Made by a program: the position numbers and the translations under genes
The notes under the pieces: model-generated
The model's database searches: none
Seen by the model: only the letters and a program-made list of their open reading frames with translations
What the model was told of the DNA's origin: nothing
Assembly (NCBI RefSeq): GCF_009857605.1
Contig: NZ_WWCT01000004.1
Span: 124,001-188,000, forward strand
Origin: Duganella levis
GTDB taxonomy: Bacteria > Pseudomonadota > Gammaproteobacteria > Burkholderiales > Burkholderiaceae_D
DNA length: 64,000 nucleotides
Direction: 5' to 3'
Shown here: positions 8,812 to 16,856 of the stretch, one piece after another
How positions within the stretch are numbered: the stretch's first letter is position 1
Layout: the number at the start of each line of letters is the position of its first letter

Positions 8812-9924
8812 ATGTCAAACAAGCCCATCTATGTAACCCAGCCGGCCCTGCCGCCGCTGGCGGAATTCATTCCTTATCTTGAACAGATCTGGGACAGCAA
8901 GGTCCTGACCAACGGCGGGCCGTTCCACCAGCAGCTGGAGCAGGCGCTGTGCGAGCATCTGGGTGTCAAGCACATCAGCCTGTTCACCAACGCCACCATC
9001 GCGCTGATCACGGCGCTGCAGGCGCTGCGCATCACCGGCGAAGTGATCACCACGCCCTATTCCTTCGTCGCCACCGCCCACTCGCTGTTGTGGACCGGCG
9101 TCAAGCCGGTGTTCATCGATGTCGATCCGCGCAACTTCAACCTCGACCCGGACTGCATCGAAGCCGCCATCACGCCGCACACCACCGCCATCATGCCGGT
9201 GCACTGCTACGGCCATCCGTGCGATGTCGAGCGCATCGAACGCATTGCCGATACCTACGGACTGAAGGTGATCTACGACGCCGCCCACGCGTTCAACGTC
9301 AGGAACGCCCAGGGCAGCATCCTGAATTACGGCGACCTGTCGGTGCTGAGCTTCCACGCCACCAAGGTGTTCAACACCTTCGAGGGCGGCGCCATCATCT
9401 GCCCGGACGGCAAGACCAAGCAGCGCATCGACCACCTGAAGAACTTCGGCTTTGTCGACGAGGTGACCGTGATCGCGCCCGGCATCAACGGCAAGATGAG
9501 CGAGTTCAACGCCGCGCTGGGCCTGTTGCAGCTGAAGGAGATCGACGCCGCCATCGCCAAGCGCCAGGTGATCGATGCCCGTTACCGCGCCGCGCTGGGC
9601 GGCATTGCCGGCATCGGCATGCTGTCGGCTGCGGACGATGTGGTGGCCAACTATGCCTACTTCCCGATCCTGGTGCAGCCGGGCTTCCCGCTCAACCGCG
9701 ACGCGCTGTTCGCCCGCCTGCGCGAGCACGGCATCATGGCGCGCCGCTATTTCTATCCGCTCATTAGCGATTTCCCGATGTACCGCGGGCTGCCGTCGGC
9801 GGCGCCGGCGCTGCTGCCGACCGCGCGCCAGGCGGCCGAACAGGTGATCTGCCTGCCGATCTATCCGGACTTGCAGCCGGAACAGCAGGCGCGCATCATC
9901 GACTTGATCGTCTCGGCCGCCTGA
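8812..9924 (+). CDS. DegT/DnrJ/EryC1/StrS sugar-nucleotide aminotransferase (VioA-like)
   Basis: A 370-residue PLP enzyme that converts a keto group on a nucleotide sugar to an amino group. The N-terminal LTNGGPFHQQLE, the TNATIAL cofactor-phosphate region, DAAHAF with the PLP-ring aspartate, and SFHATKVFNTFEGGA with the Schiff-base Lys at about residue 185 are all present. The closest remembered type is the VioA group of dTDP-sugar 4-aminotransferases. Start ATG 8812 follows the GT2 stop by 7 bases; the Shine-Dalgarno is weak, which suggests coupling. The dehydratase that would make the keto sugar is not nearby. Confidence 0.85.
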   Translation: MSNKPIYVTQPALPPLAEFIPYLEQIWDSKVLTNGGPFHQQLEQALCEHLGVKHISLFTNATIALITALQALRITGEVITTPYSFVATAHSLLWTGVKPVFIDVDPRNFNLDPDCIEAAITPHTTAIMPVHCYGHPCDVERIERIADTYGLKVIYDAAHAFNVRNAQGSILNYGDLSVLSFHATKVFNTFEGGAIICPDGKTKQRIDHLKNFGFVDEVTVIAPGINGKMSEFNAALGLLQLKEIDAAIAKRQVIDARYRAALGGIAGIGMLSAADDVVANYAYFPILVQPGFPLNRDALFARLREHGIMARRYFYPLISDFPMYRGLPSAAPALLPTARQAAEQVICLPIYPDLQPEQQARIIDLIVSAA

Positions 9925-9929
9925 CGGCC

Positions 9930-10988
9930 TTATTTGCCCAGATCGTCCACATACCAGTCGACCGCCACCGCCAGCCCGTCGCGGATCTGGTGGGTCGGCT
10001 GGTAGCCCAGCAGTTGCTGGGCCTTGCTGATGTCGGCCACCGAGTGTCGGATGTCGCCGGCGCGGAACGGGCCATAGTCCGGACGGTGCGCCGCCAAGTG
10101 CGGATAGCGTCCCGCCAGCATCTCGCACATGGCGGCGTGCAGTTCGTTGAGCGTGGTCTTGCCGCCCAGCGCGATGTTGTAGACCTGGTTGATCGCTTCC
10201 GGATTGCTGGTCAGCCCGGCCAGCAGGTTGGCCTGCACCACGTTGTCGATGTAGCAGAAGTCGCGCGTGGTTTCGCCGTCGCCGTTGATGCGCAGCGGCG
10301 CGCCGGCAATCAGCGCCGCCACCCATTGCGGGATCACGGCGGCATACGCGCCTTGCGGGTCCTGGCGCGGACCGAACACATTGAAGTAGCGCAGGCCGAT
10401 GCACTGCATGCCGTAGTTGCGGGCGTAGACGTCGGCGTACAGCTCATTCACATACTTGGTCAACGCATACGGCGACAGCGGCTTGCCGATCAGGTGCTCG
10501 ACTTTCGGCAGCGTCGGCTCGTCGCCATAGGTGGCGCTGGAAGCGGCGTACACGAAACGGCCGACGCCGGCGTCACGCGCGGCGGTCAGCATGTTGATGA
10601 AGCCGTCCACATTGGTGGCGTTGGTGCCGAGCGGATCGTCGATCGACTGCGCCACCGAGCAGCGCGCCGCTTCGTGCAGCACGATGTCGACGCCGGCGCA
10701 GGCGCGCGCGCAATCGGCGCCGTCGCGGATGTCGCCGCGCAGCATGGTGAAGCGCGACCACGCCTCCGGCCCCGCCAATGCGGCGATCTGGTCGAGGTTG
10801 TGCTGGTAGCCGCTCTCAAAGTTGTCCAGGCCGGTAACGCGCTGGCCCAGGCGCAGCAGCGTCAGCACCAGGCTGGAGCCGATGAAGCCGGCAGCACCGG
10901 TCACCAGCCAGTGGCGCGGCGCCAGCGGCAAGGCTTGCAGCAGTTGCTCGTAGGACGCGAACTGCAATGGGCTGAGGCGGTCTGTCAT
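9930..10988 (-). CDS. UDP-N-acetylglucosamine C4-epimerase-like SDR (WbpP/TviC type)
   Basis: A 352-residue extended short-chain dehydrogenase. It has the Rossmann motif [10 protein letters not shown] at about residues 32-41, [21 protein letters not shown], the catalytic YALTKY (YxxxK), [13 protein letters not shown] and [15 protein letters not shown]. The order and wording match WbpP-type UDP-GlcNAc 4-epimerases closely. It would supply UDP-GalNAc (or UDP-Gal) for surface glycans. It converges on the aminotransferase gene with a 5-base gap. The start at 10988 was chosen from the WbpP-like N-terminus; an upstream extension has no family sequence. Confidence 0.85.
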   Translation of the reverse strand: MTDRLSPLQFASYEQLLQALPLAPRHWLVTGAAGFIGSSLVLTLLRLGQRVTGLDNFESGYQHNLDQIAALAGPEAWSRFTMLRGDIRDGADCARACAGVDIVLHEAARCSVAQSIDDPLGTNATNVDGFINMLTAARDAGVGRFVYAASSATYGDEPTLPKVEHLIGKPLSPYALTKYVNELYADVYARNYGMQCIGLRYFNVFGPRQDPQGAYAAVIPQWVAALIAGAPLRINGDGETTRDFCYIDNVVQANLLAGLTSNPEAINQVYNIALGGKTTLNELHAAMCEMLAGRYPHLAAHRPDYGPFRAGDIRHSVADISKAQQLLGYQPTHQIRDGLAVAVDWYVDDLGK

Positions 10989-11153
10989 GGTGGTCCGTGT
11001 GAGTGATGAGATGGTCGTCCGTATACTCACGGAAACGAAAAATAAATGCAAGCACTGCGCGGCGGGCCGCCAACGCGAACGCCCGCCCGCGTCACTAAAG
11101 ACTCGGCCGGGCGTCGGGGAGAAGGCGGCGGTGGGGGAGAACCGCCCTACCCG

Positions 11154-11864
11154 TTACTTGATGCGCAGCGAACTTTGCACCTTGTTCACACCTTTGACGT
11201 TGCGGGCAACGTCAACGGCTTTGTCTACTTCAGCTTGCGATGGCACGAAGCCGCTCAGCATCACGGTACCGTTGTTGGTTTCCACATGCACGTCCAGCGA
11301 TTTCAGTGCAGGTTCGGCCAGCAGTTCGGTTTTGACCTTGGTGGTGATGGCGGTATCGGCCAGCGCGTCCTTGGTCAGCGCGGTTTTCGAGCGGGTTTCG
11401 CACGATGCTTTGTCGGTGCCGGTCATGGTGCTGCAATCGATACCGGTCTGCGCGGTGTCGGCAGCTTTCTTGCCGGCCTTGGCATCGCTGACCCAGGCGG
11501 TGTGCTGTTGTTTAGCGCCGCTCAGGCAGCTGTCCTTGTCGGCGCCGGTGCGGGTGGCGCACTGGGCTTTGGCGAGGTCATAGTTGGCGTCGGCCACATT
11601 GATCTGGGCTTTCTCGACCGATTTTTTATCGTTCTTGTATTGCAGGGCGGCGGTCGACTCGGCGTTGGCGCGGCTGACTTTGGCCTGTTCCTGGCAGACA
11701 TCCTTGGCATTACCCGATTGTGCATCGCAGGCGGCCTTGGCGGTTTTGTAGGCGGCGTCCGACTGGTTGATCGCAGCTTTGTAGGCCACTGTGTCGTTGG
11801 TCGGGGTGGCGGCAAAGGCGGCGCTGGCGGCGGTGGCCAGCACGAAGCAGAGTAATTTATTCAT
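11154..11864 (-). CDS. Exported BON-domain protein
   Basis: A 236-residue periplasmic protein. A signal peptide of 18 residues ends AASAAFA-ATP. Residues about 25-155 are a charged, Ala/Lys-rich, probably helical region with several Cys residues spaced in pairs (AACDAQSGNAKDVC, QCATRTGADKDSC), likely disulphide-bonded. Residues about 165-236 are one BON domain (ALADTAITTKVKTELL, then TVMLSGFVPSQAEVDKA), a fold linked to membrane or phospholipid association and osmotic stress (OsmY-type). GAGGGA lies 8-13 bases upstream of the start. It stands alone in its transcription unit. Confidence 0.82.
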   Translation of the reverse strand: MNKLLCFVLATAASAAFAATPTNDTVAYKAAINQSDAAYKTAKAACDAQSGNAKDVCQEQAKVSRANAESTAALQYKNDKKSVEKAQINVADANYDLAKAQCATRTGADKDSCLSGAKQQHTAWVSDAKAGKKAADTAQTGIDCSTMTGTDKASCETRSKTALTKDALADTAITTKVKTELLAEPALKSLDVHVETNNGTVMLSGFVPSQAEVDKAVDVARNVKGVNKVQSSLRIK

Positions 11865-11952
11865 GATCGTGTCCCTCTTGTGGTGGTTGATGGACACATT
11901 AAACCCCTGCCGCGCTACGGCCTCCGTGCGGAAACGAACACAGAACGGGTTT

Positions 11953-12639
11953 TCATTGTTCTTGCAACAAGCCCTGGCGCCACACCAGGCTGGCTTGTTC
12001 AAACACCGGCAGGCCCGGCGTGAAGGCGGCGCCGGTCGGCGCCAGTTGCAGCCAGTTCAGCGTGCTGTGGCTGCCGGCGGCGGGCGACGGTGCGCGTACC
12101 TGACGCATCCAGGTCGCCACCGTGGCGTACTGGTCGGGATGGCGCTGCTGGATCCACGCCAGCGCCACCAGGTCGGCATAGCCTTCCTCGCGGCGGGTGT
12201 CGCGCAGCTGGTCGGCGGCGGCTTCGTGCGGCGTGCTGTTGCTCTGGCCCTGGCTGGCTTCAAAGCCGGCCGGCAGCACGTGCCACACGCCTTGCGCGTA
12301 GCGCCAGCAGTGGCCGATTTCGTGCGCCACCATCGCTTCGATCATCAGTGGGCGTTGCGCGGGAGCTACATTGTTCAGGATGTCTTCGGCGTTGGGGTTG
12401 CCGCGCATCGACAGCACCAGCTTGCAGCGGCCCTTGTCGTAGCCCAGCGCCAGCGGCACGTCGTTGGGGCCGGACTGCGGTTGGACGGTGATATCGATCG
12501 GCAGCTTCAGGTCTTGCTTGGCGTAGGACAGCACGGCGGCGCCGGCGCTCAGCCAGCGGATTTCCATCTCGGTCAGGTCGGCAGCGGAGGCCAGGCCGGA
12601 CGTCAACAATAGCAAGGGGAGGAAGGCGCGCTTGATCAT
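11953..12639 (-). CDS. Exported HExxH zinc-metalloprotease-like protein
   Basis: A 228-residue protein with a signal peptide ending GLASA-AD (about residue 19). The only enzyme-like feature is AHEIGHCW: His106, Glu107 and His110 form an HExxH zinc site. EEGYAD about 45 residues later (Glu151/Glu152, Asp156) could give the third ligand in gluzincin fashion. I do not recognise a named peptidase family. It lies 88 bases upstream of the BON-domain gene on the same strand, but there is no clear operon. Peptidase activity is inferred only from the motif. Confidence 0.65.
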   Translation of the reverse strand: MIKRAFLPLLLLTSGLASAADLTEMEIRWLSAGAAVLSYAKQDLKLPIDITVQPQSGPNDVPLALGYDKGRCKLVLSMRGNPNAEDILNNVAPAQRPLMIEAMVAHEIGHCWRYAQGVWHVLPAGFEASQGQSNSTPHEAAADQLRDTRREEGYADLVALAWIQQRHPDQYATVATWMRQVRAPSPAAGSHSTLNWLQLAPTGAAFTPGLPVFEQASLVWRQGLLQEQ

Positions 12640-12660
12640 GGTGATCAAACTGTAGCATGC

Positions 12661-12684
12661 ACCGGGCAAGAATTATTGCCCGGT
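12661..12684. terminator. Perfect 9-bp hairpin between two metallopeptidase genes
   Basis: ACCGGGCAA (12661-12669) is the exact inverse of TTGCCCGGT (12676-12684) with a 6-base loop. It sits downstream of the M49-like gene and just upstream of the HExxH gene, both on the minus strand. No T-run follows on either strand, so it may be a 3'-end stabiliser or an operator. A second, weaker hairpin with a short T-run on the minus strand lies at about 12706-12728. Confidence 0.45.
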
Positions 12685-12735
12685 GGCAGGTAAATTACTA
12701 CGTAGAAAAACCTGAATGATTAAGGTTTTAGAATG

Positions 12736-14436
12736 CTACTTGCCCAGCAGGGTATTGGCGGTCTTGAATTCCGGACGGATGTCGTTCGGTACAGCTTTCA
12801 TTTTATCCAAGGCCTTTTGCACGTCCGGACGGATCACCACGTACTTGGTCATCAAGTCCTTGGCGCGCGCGTAATCGCCGGTGGCTTCGATGGTCAGGAA
12901 CTCGCGGTCGAGGTCGGCCACGGCCTGCTTGATCTTGCCAAAGTCGACCGCGAAGGTGCCGTCGCCGTGCGACACGAAGCCGCCCTTGTCGAGGATGTAG
13001 TTGACCTGGATCGCCATGCCGCGCGCGTGCGAGTCGGTCAGGCCGAAGTGCAGCGTGCGGAAGGCCGACGCCAGGAAGGTGGTGTACAGCTTGCGCTCGG
13101 CCGCCTCGCCCTGCCCCAGCGTGCCTTTCAGCTGGCCCTTGTCCATCATGTAGGCCAGCGCGTACAGGCCGGTGATGTCGGCCTTGGCTTCCTCGATGGT
13201 GGAATAGGCTTCCTTCAGGTCCTGGCGCGGGGTTGAGGCCTTGCCGCCGGTTTTGGTGAGGTGCGGGCCCAGGCCGTGGGTGATTTCATGCGCCAGGATG
13301 TGGGTGAAGAAGGAATCGAAATCCACATCCTTCTGGTCGGCCGGACGCAGCACCAGCCTGGAGATCGGCGTCAGCGTCGATTTGAATTTGGCTTGCTGCA
13401 CGTTCTTCAGCATCACGCGCTTGGAGCCGCGCTGGCTGATGATGCGCTCGTCGTTCGGCAGGTTGTAGGCGGCGGTCTGCACGCCCATATTGCCGTCGCC
13501 GGCGCCATACACCTGATTGACCACCACCATCGGCGCCAGCGCGCCGACTTTCGGATTGCGGTATTGCGCGTCCAGCGGCAGATTGTCTTCCAGTTCCTGC
13601 ATGTGCTTGGCGAAGAAGTCCAGCTTCTGGGTTTCCTTCTGGTCGCGGATGTTGACGTAGGCTTCAAACGCCGCCTTGTAGCCGAACAGTTCGTCGTTGT
13701 AGGTTTCGTACGGGCCGATGGTAATGTCGACCGGCGCATCCAGGTCCATCCAGGCGAAGTCGGAGGCCAGGTAGTCGTTGCTGAGGAAGGCTTCGGCGCG
13801 CAGTTGCAGGAATTTTTTCAGCGAGGCGTTATCGGTATCGGCGGCGGCCTGCTTCAGCAGCGACGCGGCTTTTTCCAGATCGGCCTTGTATTCCTCGGAA
13901 TACTTGACGATGGCGAACTTGCCGTCCTTGTTCTTGCGGATCACGGTGAAGAACCACTGCGCCTGCTCCTTGTCGGCGGCCGGCAGCGCGTTCATCCAAG
14001 TTTCCAGTTCAGCCTTGGTGGCGCCGGCCGGATAGAAATTGCCGCCTTCCGGTTTCTTGGCTGGCACCTGGATGCCGGCCACTTCAGCCGGCAGGAAGGA
14101 CTGGTGATCGTCGAGGATCGACCATGGGCCTTTGTTGAGCCAGAAATAGTTCAGGCGCGCCTTGCCCAGTGGCGTGGTGTCTTTTTGCAGCGCGGCCCAC
14201 AGCGCTTCGTTGCCGGACCAGCGCTGGCGCAGTTGCAGCACGTCGACGATCTTGGCCGCTTCGATCAGTTTGGCGATGGCTTTCTTGTCGCCGGCCGAGA
14301 GCTGGCTGGTATCGGCGGTCAGCGCGACCGGCGCGTAACGCTGGCTCATCTTGTTGAGTTGATTGACGTCGGCCGGGGTGGCGTAGGCGGTGGCGCAGGC
14401 AACAACCAGCGCCAGCGGGAGCAGGATTTTTTTCAT
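12736..14436 (-). CDS. M49-like (dipeptidyl-peptidase III family) secreted metallopeptidase
   Basis: A 566-residue protein. The start at 14436 has AGAGGA upstream and gives a signal peptide ending ATAYA-TP (about residue 19). The zinc site is AHEITHGLGPH (His383, Glu384, His387), followed by EEAKADITGLYAL that supplies the third ligand. This HExxH plus EEAKAD layout is that of the M49-related domain fused to Nudix in plant NUDT3-type proteins, rather than the classical HExxxH of DPP III. TDSHARGMAIQVNYI near the C-terminus is also typical. Predicted role is removal of dipeptides in the periplasm; actual substrate unproven. Confidence 0.75.
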   Translation of the reverse strand: MKKILLPLALVVACATAYATPADVNQLNKMSQRYAPVALTADTSQLSAGDKKAIAKLIEAAKIVDVLQLRQRWSGNEALWAALQKDTTPLGKARLNYFWLNKGPWSILDDHQSFLPAEVAGIQVPAKKPEGGNFYPAGATKAELETWMNALPAADKEQAQWFFTVIRKNKDGKFAIVKYSEEYKADLEKAASLLKQAAADTDNASLKKFLQLRAEAFLSNDYLASDFAWMDLDAPVDITIGPYETYNDELFGYKAAFEAYVNIRDQKETQKLDFFAKHMQELEDNLPLDAQYRNPKVGALAPMVVVNQVYGAGDGNMGVQTAAYNLPNDERIISQRGSKRVMLKNVQQAKFKSTLTPISRLVLRPADQKDVDFDSFFTHILAHEITHGLGPHLTKTGGKASTPRQDLKEAYSTIEEAKADITGLYALAYMMDKGQLKGTLGQGEAAERKLYTTFLASAFRTLHFGLTDSHARGMAIQVNYILDKGGFVSHGDGTFAVDFGKIKQAVADLDREFLTIEATGDYARAKDLMTKYVVIRPDVQKALDKMKAVPNDIRPEFKTANTLLGK

Positions 14437-14479
14437 GTGGTCCTCTTGTGCAGTGAGGACCACATTGTAAAGCACCCGG

Positions 14480-14989
14480 TCAGCGCCGGCACTCGGCGGC
14501 CCGTTGCCACCGCGTGGCGCCGGGGAAGCGTAACCAGATGGCTTGCCAGGCATTGCATGTGCCGCAGCCGCTGACGTTGGCGAGACGCGATGGCGTGGTC
14601 GGCGCACCGGCGCTGATGATTTTTTCGTTTTCCACTTTGGCATAGGTGGAGCGGCCGCCATGGATGACGCGCAGCTCAGTGCCGTTAGGCAGGAAGACTT
14701 GTTTCCATTGGTAGCCACGGCTGGCGGCGACATTGTCGGAAACTGAAGAGGCTGCCATTTGCGGCGGCACTTCTGGCGGCGCAACTGATGATGGCGTGGC
14801 CGCTTCGCTGTCGTCGGCGTCTTCTCCGTCGAGCCATCCGGGCGGAGCGGCTTTTGTGGTGGCGATCCAGTCCAGGATGAGGTTGCTTAAAGCGGCTTCC
14901 GTTTTGGGCCCATAGAAGCCCTCGCCAGTATGATTGGTCAGCGCGCAGAATACTTTGCTCGGCAAGTGCAGGACTATAGGTGTGTCCAT
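14480..14989 (-). CDS. Small protein of unknown function with RAMA-like C-terminus
   Basis: A 169-residue soluble protein, no signal or membrane segment. AGGGGAGA precedes the ATG at 14989. Residues 1-45 are a possible helical head (VFCALTNHTGEGFYGPKTEAALSNL). Residues 46-92 are an acidic, Pro/Ala-rich linker. Residues about 95-155 (LPNGTELRV, TYAKVENEKI, then PSRLANVSG and NAWQAIWLR) follow the strand-strand-helix and terminal WxxW/R pattern of RAMA/DUF4357-type domains found in restriction enzymes and DNA-binding proteins. That match is from memory and weak. The gene reads away from the phased TCTA/TAGA array directly upstream of it, which may be its own control region. Confidence 0.5.
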   Translation of the reverse strand: MDTPIVLHLPSKVFCALTNHTGEGFYGPKTEAALSNLILDWIATTKAAPPGWLDGEDADDSEAATPSSVAPPEVPPQMAASSVSDNVAASRGYQWKQVFLPNGTELRVIHGGRSTYAKVENEKIISAGAPTTPSRLANVSGCGTCNAWQAIWLRFPGATRWQRAAECRR

Positions 14990-15002
14990 GTTTTTTCTCC
15001 CC

Positions 15003-15210
15003 TCTAAAACTTCTATTTGCTCTATTTCGCTCTAATTCGTTAGAGAACACTAGAAAACGCTCTAAAAATAAAGTGTTGCTCACTCTATTTCGCTCTAAAT
15101 CCTCTATTTCCTCTAAAGCGCCTATATGTTTTAGAGTGAAATCTAACGAAATAGTGCGAAATCTAGCGAAATAGAGCTTTTAGAGTTTTTAGAGCGCGAG
15201 AAAACATAGA
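15003..15210. repeat. AT-rich array of helically phased TCTA/TAGA tetramers
   Basis: About 18 copies of TCTA or its complement TAGA occur here, nearly all 9 or 10 bases apart: 15003, 15012, 15021, 15031, 15041, 15051, 15061, 15084, 15094, 15103, 15112, 15132, 15142, 15162, 15172, 15181, 15190 and 15207. The decamer TCTATTTCGC is perfect at 15021 and 15084 and inverted at 15166-15175. Four GNGAAATNKA-like units run from 15136 to 15175 with exact 10-bp period. A 13-bp inverted repeat links 15019-15031 with 15165-15177. The stretch is far more AT-rich than its surroundings. It fills the gap between the RAMA-like gene and the SDR gene. Confidence 0.8.
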
Positions 15211-15224
15211 GGGGGTATGCTCCC

Positions 15225-15824
15225 TCACCAAGCACGGTACACCTGCCCGGTCTGAACGCCGTCGACGCTGCGCGCGTACGACAAGGCGGCGCGGCTGGCG
15301 GCGATGGGTTCGAAGCCGACGAAGAACGGGCCGTAGCTTTCCATCGACTCTTGCAACACCGTCGGGCTGACGACGTTGATGCGCAAGCCGCGTGGCAGTT
15401 CCACCGCCGCGCCGCGTACAAAGCCTTCCACTGCCGAATTGACCATCGACGCGCTGACGCCGTTGCGGATCGGCTCCTCCGCCACAATCCCGCTGGTCAG
15501 CGTGATCGAGCCGCCATCGTTCAGATATTCCTGCGCCACCAGCGCCACATTCACCTGTCCCATCAGCTTGCTGTTCAGGCCCACGTAGAACTGCTCCGGC
15601 GTAAAAGTGGCCAGCGGCGCAAAGTGCAGCGCGCCTGCCGCCACCACCACCGCATCCACCTTGCCCACCTTGGCGAACAAGCCGCGCACCGAAGCGATAT
15701 CGGCAAAGTCCACCTGATGCTGGCCGCCGCGCGCGCCGACCGTCACCACCTCATGACGCTGGCCCAGCTCCGCCACCACCGCCTTGCCCACCGCGCCCGT
15801 GGCGCCAATCACAATCACCTTCAT
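15225..15824 (-). CDS. Short-chain dehydrogenase family protein lacking YxxxK
   Basis: A 199-residue Rossmann-fold protein, shorter than usual SDRs. The N-terminus MKVIVIGATGAVGKAV carries the dinucleotide motif at residues 7-13. VVVAAG corresponds to the NNAG region and LTSGIVAEEP to the catalytic Ser strand. Where the YxxxK pair should follow, the sequence reads VSASMVNSAVEGFVRGAAVEL, so the usual Tyr and Lys are absent. PRGLRINVVSPT is standard. Several short SDRs of this kind exist; activity is uncertain. GGGAGG precedes the start at 15824. It diverges from a LysR gene across 96 bases and is its likely target. Confidence 0.78.
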   Translation of the reverse strand: MKVIVIGATGAVGKAVVAELGQRHEVVTVGARGGQHQVDFADIASVRGLFAKVGKVDAVVVAAGALHFAPLATFTPEQFYVGLNSKLMGQVNVALVAQEYLNDGGSITLTSGIVAEEPIRNGVSASMVNSAVEGFVRGAAVELPRGLRINVVSPTVLQESMESYGPFFVGFEPIAASRAALSYARSVDGVQTGQVYRAW

Positions 15825-15920
15825 GCTGAACCTCCCTGTCAAAACGCCAGTATGTTCCGCTTCCTCCAATGAATAAATGCGCTACCATGAACAACATTAC
15901 CAACCCATAGTTAGCAATCA

Positions 15921-16856
15921 ATGGACAAGCTGCGCAGCATGGAAATCTTCGTCGCGGTGGTCGATGCCGGCAACTTCACAGCCGCCGCCAGCCGTTTCAA
16001 CCTGTCGCCGGTGATGGTCGGCAAACACATCGCGCAACTGGAAGCCACGCTCGGTACGCGCCTGCTGACGCGCACCACGCGCCGCCAGAGCCTGACCGAA
16101 ATCGGCGCCCAGTACGCCGACCAATGCCGCGCCATCCTGATGCAGATTGAAGCCGCCGAACGCGGCGCCGAAGCCATGCGCAGCGTGCCGCGCGGCCGCC
16201 TGCGCGTCACCGCCTCCACCTCTTTCGGCAACGAATGGCTGGCGCCGGCGCTGACCGACTACCTGCGCCTGCATCCCGAAGTGAGCGTGGACCTGAACCT
16301 GAACGACCGCACGGTCGATCTGGTGGACGAGGGCTACGACGCCGCCATCCGTATCGGCGCGCTGGATGACTCGGGCATGATCGCCCGCCCGCTACAACCG
16401 TACAAGATGGCCATCTGCGCCTCGCCCGGCTACCTGCGGCAGCACGGCACGCCGCACACGCCGCAGGAGCTGGCGCAGCATGAATGCCTGGATTTCGTGG
16501 TGGGAGATATTGGCGTGAGCTGGCGGCTGCAATCGGTGCACGGCAAGCGCGCGCTGCCGCCCAGCCGCTTCCGCGCCAACAATGGCCAGGCATTGCGCAT
16601 GGCCGCGCTCAAGGATTTCGGGATTGTGATGCAGGCCGAGGTGCTGCTGGCGCAGGACATTGCCGCCGGCCGGCTGGTGCCGATCTTGAACGAGTATCTG
16701 CCGCCGCCGCGCACCATGCACGTGGTCTACCCGCGCGACCGCCGCGCGACGCCCAAGCTGACCACCTTCATTGACTTTATTCTGGAACGCTTAGGACCAG
16801 CGGCACCGTTGCCGCTGGCCTCTTCGCGTAAAAGGACGACGCTTACTGCGCCTTGA
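15921..16856 (+). CDS. LysR family transcriptional regulator
   Basis: A 311-residue regulator. The N-terminal winged helix (MDKLRSMEIFVAVVDAGNFTAAASRFNLSPVMVGKHIAQLEATLGTRLLTRTTR) is of the CrgA/DsdC-like LysR group, followed by the periplasmic-binding-like effector domain (VDLNLNDRTVDLVDEGYDAAIRIG). It is divergent from the SDR gene, with a 96-base shared control region, and probably regulates that gene and itself. Its last 14 bases overlap the end of the convergent outer-membrane efflux gene. Effector unknown. Confidence 0.88.
   Translation: MDKLRSMEIFVAVVDAGNFTAAASRFNLSPVMVGKHIAQLEATLGTRLLTRTTRRQSLTEIGAQYADQCRAILMQIEAAERGAEAMRSVPRGRLRVTASTSFGNEWLAPALTDYLRLHPEVSVDLNLNDRTVDLVDEGYDAAIRIGALDDSGMIARPLQPYKMAICASPGYLRQHGTPHTPQELAQHECLDFVVGDIGVSWRLQSVHGKRALPPSRFRANNGQALRMAALKDFGIVMQAEVLLAQDIAAGRLVPILNEYLPPPRTMHVVYPRDRRATPKLTTFIDFILERLGPAAPLPLASSRKRTTLTAP

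Noticed and set aside
15003-15210. CRISPR array or plasmid iteron origin at the phased repeats
   Set aside because: Repeats are only 4-10 bases, with no constant spacers, no cas genes, and no Rep protein or DnaA boxes nearby.
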